Source: Candidatus Nealsoniibacteriota bacterium
GTDB lineage: Bacteria; Patescibacteriota; Minisyncoccia; Minisyncoccales; PWPS01
Direction: 5' to 3'
Length of the DNA: 8,368 nt
Assembly (NCBI GenBank): GCA_003561025.1
Contig: PWII01000013.1
Span: forward strand, 1-8,368
Shown: in pieces, positions 4,965 to 8,368 of the stretch
Layout of the letters: the number at the start of each line of letters is the position of its first letter
Numbering within the stretch: the stretch's first letter is position 1
The notes under the pieces: generated by a model
What the model was told of the DNA's origin: nothing
The model's database searches: none
What the model saw: the letters and a program-made list of their open reading frames with translations, nothing else
Made by a program: the position numbers and the translations under genes

Positions 4965-5636
4965 ATGGCAAACAATCAAAAAAGAATTAAAATTGCACTC
5001 TTGAAACTTTTTTTTCTGTTAATTCTGGTTTTCGGAATAATATTTCTGTTTCGAGAAGATGAAAGAGATGCTGTGGAAGAAAAAAACAATGAAGACGTTA
5101 CAGAAGATATGGAAAAGTTAATAGATAGTTACTGCCTTGAGGAAGAAATATTAACTAGAAGAAGTCATAGCGAAGAAGATGAGAGAGGTTTTAGATGGGT
5201 GGACGAAAACAATAATAATAGAATTATCTTTGGAGAAGAATACTTTTTACGAAGTGACGTTGTGATTAAAGATAGTGCAGAAGATAACAGAGATACTGTC
5301 CTTATAGACGAAAATGAAGTAAAAGCACTCTTCTTATCTTCTGGATGTAGTAGTAAGATACTCTCTTATTTGGAAGAAAATTTTATTAGAAATACCAAAA
5401 ATAGTGATAAAGATAATTATCTGTTGAGCTACGAAAGTGGCGATATAAGATGTAAATATAGACATATCCATAACGAAGATGCTGCTGGCAGAACATTGTT
5501 GAAGTGTGGAGATATTAAAGAAAGCATTCTTATTGAAGAGAGAGAAACGGATGTAATAAGAGAAGAGATGAAAGAGATTACAGAAGACCTTAAAAGGATA
5601 CAAGAGATCTTGCAAGAAAGAGGAATAGAAGAATAA
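4965..5636 (+). CDS. N-terminally anchored four-cysteine protein of unknown function
   Basis: I do not recognise this 223-residue protein. A basic start and membrane segment (about 8-29) lead to an acidic linker (31-50), then a domain with four cysteines (57, 128, 163 and 181). IRCKY and LLKCGD lie in a likely beta hairpin, which suggests a disulfide between 163 and 181 and another between 57 and 128; that pairing is a guess. The last 40 residues are highly charged (REEMKEITEDLKRIQEILQE) and look like a helical coiled coil. It lies 15 bases behind the PepSY-like gene and is probably co-transcribed, so both would be tethered, disulfide-containing extracytoplasmic proteins. There is no Shine-Dalgarno before the ATG. 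The terminator at 5657-5688 ends the unit. Confidence 0.75.
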   Translation: MANNQKRIKIALLKLFFLLILVFGIIFLFREDERDAVEEKNNEDVTEDMEKLIDSYCLEEEILTRRSHSEEDERGFRWVDENNNNRIIFGEEYFLRSDVVIKDSAEDNRDTVLIDENEVKALFLSSGCSSKILSYLEENFIRNTKNSDKDNYLLSYESGDIRCKYRHIHNEDAAGRTLLKCGDIKESILIEERETDVIREEMKEITEDLKRIQEILQERGIEE

Positions 5637-5656
5637 CAAAAAATATTATTTTTTTT

Positions 5657-5688
5657 AAGAAGGCACTTTGTAAAAATTTGCCTTTTTT
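5657..5688 (+). terminator. Intrinsic terminator after the PepSY-like/four-cysteine unit
   Basis: Arms 5657-5665 and 5679-5687 form a 9-bp stem (core AAGGCA/TGCCTT, one G-T wobble) around a 13-base A/T-rich loop, ending in a run of T (5683-5688). The stop codon of the upstream gene lies 20 bases before it. Confidence 0.7.
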
Positions 5689-5689
5689 G

Positions 5690-5698
5690 TGATATAAT
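5690..5698 (+). promoter_or_regulatory. Extended -10 promoter directly behind the terminator
   Basis: TGA followed by TATAAT (5690-5698) is a perfect extended -10. The best -35 candidate is TTGTAA (5668-5673) at an over-long spacing of 19, lying inside the terminator loop. Transcription would begin near 5705, so the gene starting at 5710 would have a leader of only about five bases. Confidence 0.65.
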
Positions 5699-5709
5699 AA
5701 AAGTGGCTT

Positions 5710-6222
5710 ATGAAAAAGATTTTTATTGTTTTAATTTCCTTCTTTTTGATGTTTGTAGCGGGCACATTTAGCCTGAAAAGAGAGAGTAGTGACAAACTTG
5801 TTCTCTGTCCTCCCAGTGATTCTACAGAAAGGAGTGATATAGAGCTAACAAATAATCCAAAAGAAGTAATTGACCAAGACATAAACAAGGATTTTTATAA
5901 TAAAGAAGAGAAAGAAAAAGAAAAGTTAATTGACCAGAGCACGACAACTAACATAAGAGAGCTTTCTGTAAATTTTTCCAAAGGATTTATGGATATAGAA
6001 GAATATCAAGATCTTTATAGAATAATAAGAGTATATTATGTTTCCATTAATTATAAAAAGGAAGAAGATAGTGAAAATTACTACAAGATATATGTTTTAG
6101 GGCTAAAAAATAATAGATGGGAGATCGCAAAATCAATTCCTGCACCGCTTTCAATAGTTGCAAATAGTCCCTATAGGTTTGGCACCAAAGAAGAGGAAGA
6201 GGCGTTAAAAAAATATGAATAA
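5710..6222 (+). CDS. Exported or anchored protein of unknown function, 170 residues
   Basis: I do not recognise this protein. MKKIFIVLISFFLMFVAG is a compact signal peptide or anchor with a possible signal peptidase site after VAG (16-18). A single cysteine at 33 is too far along to be a normal lipobox. Residues 36-80 are polar and probably disordered, including an EEKEKEK run. From about 82 to 156 there is a likely folded domain with aromatic beta strands (YRIIRVYYVSINY, YYKIYVLGLKNNRWEIAKSI), and the end is acidic (EEEEALKKYE). The pattern of strands with NNRWEIA near the end resembles small secreted SnoaL/NTF2-like or lumazine-binding-type folds, but that is only an impression. The promoter just upstream implies an almost leaderless message, consistent with the absence of a Shine-Dalgarno. 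A possible 32-codon gene overlaps its stop. Confidence 0.75.
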   Translation: MKKIFIVLISFFLMFVAGTFSLKRESSDKLVLCPPSDSTERSDIELTNNPKEVIDQDINKDFYNKEEKEKEKLIDQSTTTNIRELSVNFSKGFMDIEEYQDLYRIIRVYYVSINYKKEEDSENYYKIYVLGLKNNRWEIAKSIPAPLSIVANSPYRFGTKEEEEALKKYE

Positions 6223-6313
6223 AAAACAAAAAATAGTATTTATAATTTTTATAATCCTTCTTGTAACAGGAATTATTGTTAGAAGATTGGCACTACTTAG
6301 AATATTTGATTAA
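6215..6313 (+). CDS. Possible 32-residue single-span membrane peptide
   Basis: The ATG at 6215 overlaps the stop of the preceding gene by eight bases, an arrangement typical of coupled genes. It opens MNKKQK, followed by one hydrophobic span (about 7-22) and a basic end (RRLALLRIFD). The MNKK-plus-span opening is the same design as the other anchored proteins here, such as the one starting at 8286. It may be a genuine small membrane protein, or the surviving 5' end of a larger anchored gene lost by deletion. Reading on past its stop in the same frame soon meets another stop. The next gene follows 10 bases later. Confidence 0.4.
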   Translation: MNKKQKIVFIIFIILLVTGIIVRRLALLRIFD

Positions 6314-6323
6314 AAGTTTATTG

Positions 6324-6839
6324 ATGAAAAGAAAAAAAATTATAGTAAACGATAAGATGCAAAAGGGATACTCTTATACTCTTACAAAGCAGGTGGGAGA
6401 AGATTTTGATGACGAATTTACTCCTGAACTTACTCCAAAAGAGATGCTTGAGCTCGGGGTTTTCGGAGGAAGATATATGAGAGATTGCAAAAAGGAGTTT
6501 CCAAAAGAGTGGTTCAAGAAAGCAAAGCTTCACCCAGAAGGAGAGAGTGGACATAGCAAGGAGCTAAATTACTTTAAGATAGACGCATCACTCCCCCTTT
6601 CTTTTTGGATAAAGAAAGGATGGATTTATGAAGAAGATCCGCGAGGTTGGTTTCAGTGGTATTGCAGATACTACATGGGAAGAAGAATAGAGCAAGATAT
6701 AACTCAGATTAAAAGATGGGTTGCGATGAGACGTCATATTGGGCAAATTAAGAAGAATTGTATGAATGGAGATCTGTCTTGCAGAAAAAAACAAAGACAG
6801 GCACTTCTTCACTGGGCATATGACAGCAGAAAAATGTAA
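6324..6839 (+). CDS. Conserved soluble protein of unknown function ('DPRGWFQWYCRYY' family)
   Basis: From ATG 6324 this is 171 residues, basic, soluble and rich in Trp, Tyr and Arg. I recognise it as a conserved family seen in CPR and other organisms but know no assigned function. Signature blocks are LTPKEMLELGVFGGRYM (36-52), DCKKEFPKEWFKKAKLHPE (54-72), DPRGWFQWYCRYYMGRR (105-121), QIKRWVAMRRH (128-138) and a final CRKKQRQALLHWAYDSRKM. Cysteines lie at 55, 114, 146 and 153. The many invariant-looking Arg, Trp and Tyr residues and the basic charge suggest nucleic acid or nucleotide binding; that is inference. The frame is open to TTG 6276, but that start overlaps the 32-codon gene and adds non-family residues, so ATG 6324 is preferred (ATG 6357 is a shorter option). 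Unlike its neighbours it has no export signal. Confidence 0.8.
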   Translation: MKRKKIIVNDKMQKGYSYTLTKQVGEDFDDEFTPELTPKEMLELGVFGGRYMRDCKKEFPKEWFKKAKLHPEGESGHSKELNYFKIDASLPLSFWIKKGWIYEEDPRGWFQWYCRYYMGRRIEQDITQIKRWVAMRRHIGQIKKNCMNGDLSCRKKQRQALLHWAYDSRKM

Positions 6840-6869
6840 GACTTATTATATCTTCTTTAGATTGAGTTG

Positions 6870-6895
6870 GTAAATAAGTATCTCTATTTACTTTT
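6870..6895 (+). terminator. Weak possible terminator hairpin
   Basis: GTAAATA (6870-6876) and TATTTAC (6885-6891) form a 7-bp stem with an 8-base loop, followed by TTTT. It is A/T-rich and the T run is short, so termination would be weak. It lies 30 bases after the stop at 6839 and before the Cache-HAMP gene. I see no clear promoter in the rest of this 139-base gap. Confidence 0.35.
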
Positions 6896-6978
6896 AGGGT
6901 GATGCAAGGTAATATATTTATATAGCTAAGTCTTTTTTTTAGTAAATTTGAAACATTTTTTAACCTGGAGAAGTAAAA

Positions 6979-8265
6979 ATGAAATTTAGGACAAAACTTG
7001 TTTTTATCTTGATTCTTGTTGGATTTTTTCCACTCATTATTGGGGGATTTTTCTTGTTCCATCTTTTTAACTCTTATGCAACTGAGATAATATATGAAAA
7101 CTTAGGAAAGGTTAATAAAATTGCTTTTGTTGAAGTTGATAGATTTGTAGATGGCTCTATTGAAAAAGCGAATATATTGTCTGAAAATAGCGTCTTTTTA
7201 TCTGATAGTGCCAGCATTGAAGAGATTGAAGATGAGCTCAAAAAAGCATACAATTATTACCAGCTATTTTTTGAAAATATCACAATAATAGATAGAGATA
7301 GAGAGATAGATCTTTTTGTTGGAGAAGAATTTTCTGAGGATATAAATATAGAGGAGTTTTTAGTGCAAGCGGAAGAAAAAAAGGACATTGTTATTTCTGA
7401 TGAATACTTCAATGCTGAAAACGAGAATCAAGGGATTCTTATACTAATTCCCTTAATCAGAGAAGAAAGCCCTTCTTCTTTTATCATAGCTAAAGTTGGT
7501 ATAGAGCGACTTGTAGAAAATTTTAATAATTTTGGGCTCAAAAAAGAAGAGATATTTTTAATTAATGACAGAGGGGAGATTATCTCTTATCCAAAAGAGA
7601 GATATATCTTTGCAAGAATAGATGATAGCAGTCTGCTAAAAGAAAGAATGGAGGGAGAAAAAGGTGTTTTTGACTTTGAGCTTAATGACAGACAACTTGC
7701 TGGAAGTTTTATCGCTTATAATAATGATAGATTTGACTTAAGGTGGTATGTAGTAACGGCACAATCAAGAGAAGACCTTCTCGTCTTTTTCAGAAAAGCA
7801 TTATTTGATTTTTTGGCACTTTCTCTAATTATTCTTTTGCCAATTATTTTGACATCGTTTTATCTTTCAAGAAAGATAACAAGACCATTAAAAGATCTAT
7901 CCTTTGTCGCAAGAAGAATTGCGATGGGAGACTTCAAAAATAGAGCCACTATCTCATCTAAGGATGAATTTGGAGATCTTGCAGAAAGCTTTAATAAGAT
8001 GGTGAAAGACCTTGAGAGAGCTCAGAAATCGATGCAGGAAGAGAAAGAAGTACTGGAAATTAAAGTAATGGCCAGAACAAAAGAGTTAAGAAGATTGAAT
8101 GAAAATCTTGAAGAGCAGATAGAAGAAAGAACAAGGGAGACGCAAAAAAAGATTAGAGAGCTGGAAAAATTAACCAAATTAATGGTAGGGAGAGAATCAA
8201 AAATGATAGAACTTAAAGAAGAGATAAAGAGACTAAAAGGAAAAATTGAAGAAGATAAAGATTAA
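6979..8265 (+). CDS. Cache-HAMP-coiled-coil membrane sensor without an output domain
   Basis: The 428-residue protein has TM1 (about 7-29), an extracytoplasmic sensing region (30-270) of Cache type, TM2 (about 275-297), a HAMP domain (about 297-348) and a long coiled coil to the end. HAMP hallmarks are ITRPL (Pro303) and the DEFGDLAESFNKM block (329-341). Cache-like features include IFLINDRGEIISYP and the final WYVVTAQSRED before TM2, the usual dCache ending. The tail is charged heptad helix with LMVGRESKMIELKEEI (401-416), a motif I associate with linkers in CPR histidine kinases. There is no His-kinase, ATPase, GGDEF or methyl-accepting domain, so any signal must pass to a partner protein. 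A GGAG at 6967-6970, 8 bases from the ATG, supports this start. The next gene, 20 bases on, encodes another anchored protein and may be its partner. Confidence 0.88.
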   Translation: MKFRTKLVFILILVGFFPLIIGGFFLFHLFNSYATEIIYENLGKVNKIAFVEVDRFVDGSIEKANILSENSVFLSDSASIEEIEDELKKAYNYYQLFFENITIIDRDREIDLFVGEEFSEDINIEEFLVQAEEKKDIVISDEYFNAENENQGILILIPLIREESPSSFIIAKVGIERLVENFNNFGLKKEEIFLINDRGEIISYPKERYIFARIDDSSLLKERMEGEKGVFDFELNDRQLAGSFIAYNNDRFDLRWYVVTAQSREDLLVFFRKALFDFLALSLIILLPIILTSFYLSRKITRPLKDLSFVARRIAMGDFKNRATISSKDEFGDLAESFNKMVKDLERAQKSMQEEKEVLEIKVMARTKELRRLNENLEEQIEERTRETQKKIRELEKLTKLMVGRESKMIELKEEIKRLKGKIEEDKD

Positions 8266-8285
8266 AATTATAAATATTAGTAGCT

Positions 8286-8368
8286 ATGAATAAAAAAATC
8301 ATATTTGGAGTTATTGGATTTGTAGTTATTATTACTATAGTTCTTGCAGTTGTATTATTAAGACAGAG
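8286..8368 (+). CDS. N-terminal fragment of an anchored or exported protein, cut by the window end
   Basis: An ATG at 8286 opens MNKKIIFGVIGFVVIITIVL, followed by AVVLLRQ, and the frame is still open at the last base. This is a signal peptide or membrane anchor; the functional part lies outside the window. It starts 20 bases after the Cache-HAMP gene with no terminator between, so the two are probably co-transcribed. In comparable loci a solute-binding or signalling partner could sit here, but nothing in the visible residues shows that. Confidence 0.65.
   Translation, partial: MNKKIIFGVIGFVVIITIVLAVVLLRQ

Noticed and set aside
6276..6323. TTG start at 6276 for the Trp/Tyr-rich family protein.
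   Set aside because: It overlaps the possible 32-codon gene and adds residues that do not look like part of the family; ATG 6324 is a good start.
5334..7062. Minus-strand open frames such as 5334-5639, 5655-5888, 6047-6229, 6318-6554, 6588-6812 and 6748-7062.
   Set aside because: All are antisense to plus-strand genes with coherent domains or export signals; the Phe/Ser-rich products are the mirror of purine-rich genes.
1..8368. Alternative genetic code (TGA read as Gly), as in some CPR lineages.
   Set aside because: No gene uses TGA as a stop, but no gene needs TGA read through either; Gly is encoded by GGN codons and all frames are complete under the standard code.

Overview
The window is AT-rich, and all twelve complete longer genes end in TAA or TAG (eleven TAA, one TAG, none TGA). 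Genes are short and closely packed. Nearly every product has an N-terminal hydrophobic anchor or signal peptide followed by a Glu/Lys-rich body. This style, together with ER-type signal peptidases paired with TasA-like cargo, a DUF4870 protein, a Cache-HAMP protein with no output domain and a conserved 'DPRGWFQWYCRYY' family, suggests a Patescibacteria (CPR, Parcubacteria-like) genome with the standard bacterial code. That assignment is inferred from gene content and style; no rRNA or marker gene is present to confirm it.

Region 1 (about 60-2410) is a secretion module. Two ER/archaeal-type (SipW-like, Ser-His) signal peptidases at 113-622 and 1156-1719 flank and overlap a secreted TasA/camelysin-like protein at 600-1181. 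A second, clearer TasA-like protein (1739-2347, minus strand) converges on them from its own strong promoter. The layout is peptidase, cargo, peptidase, then convergent cargo. By analogy with SipW-TasA of Bacillus, the peptidases probably mature the two cargo proteins, which may form surface fibres or a matrix.

Region 2 (2454-3530) is a two-gene unit. A promoter precedes a DUF4870/Tic20-like membrane protein and an anchored protein of unknown function, and a strong intrinsic terminator closes it. Region 3 (3591-4010) is a single small gene of 86 codons with the only perfect Shine-Dalgarno in the window, closed by its own terminator. A GC-rich palindrome (4062-4111) stands alone in the AT-rich spacer after it.

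Region 4 (4192-5688) holds a promoter, an anchored protein with two PepSY-like halves, an anchored four-cysteine protein and a terminator. Region 5 (5690-6839) starts from an extended -10 placed right behind that terminator. It encodes a small exported protein, a possible 32-codon membrane peptide and a conserved soluble protein of unknown function. Region 6 (6979 to the end) holds a Cache-HAMP-coiled-coil membrane sensor lacking any kinase or chemotaxis output, then the start of another anchored protein cut by the window edge.

Overall this is a cell-envelope neighbourhood: protein export and processing, surface proteins and extracellular sensing. No tRNA, rRNA, CRISPR array, transposase or phage gene was seen.
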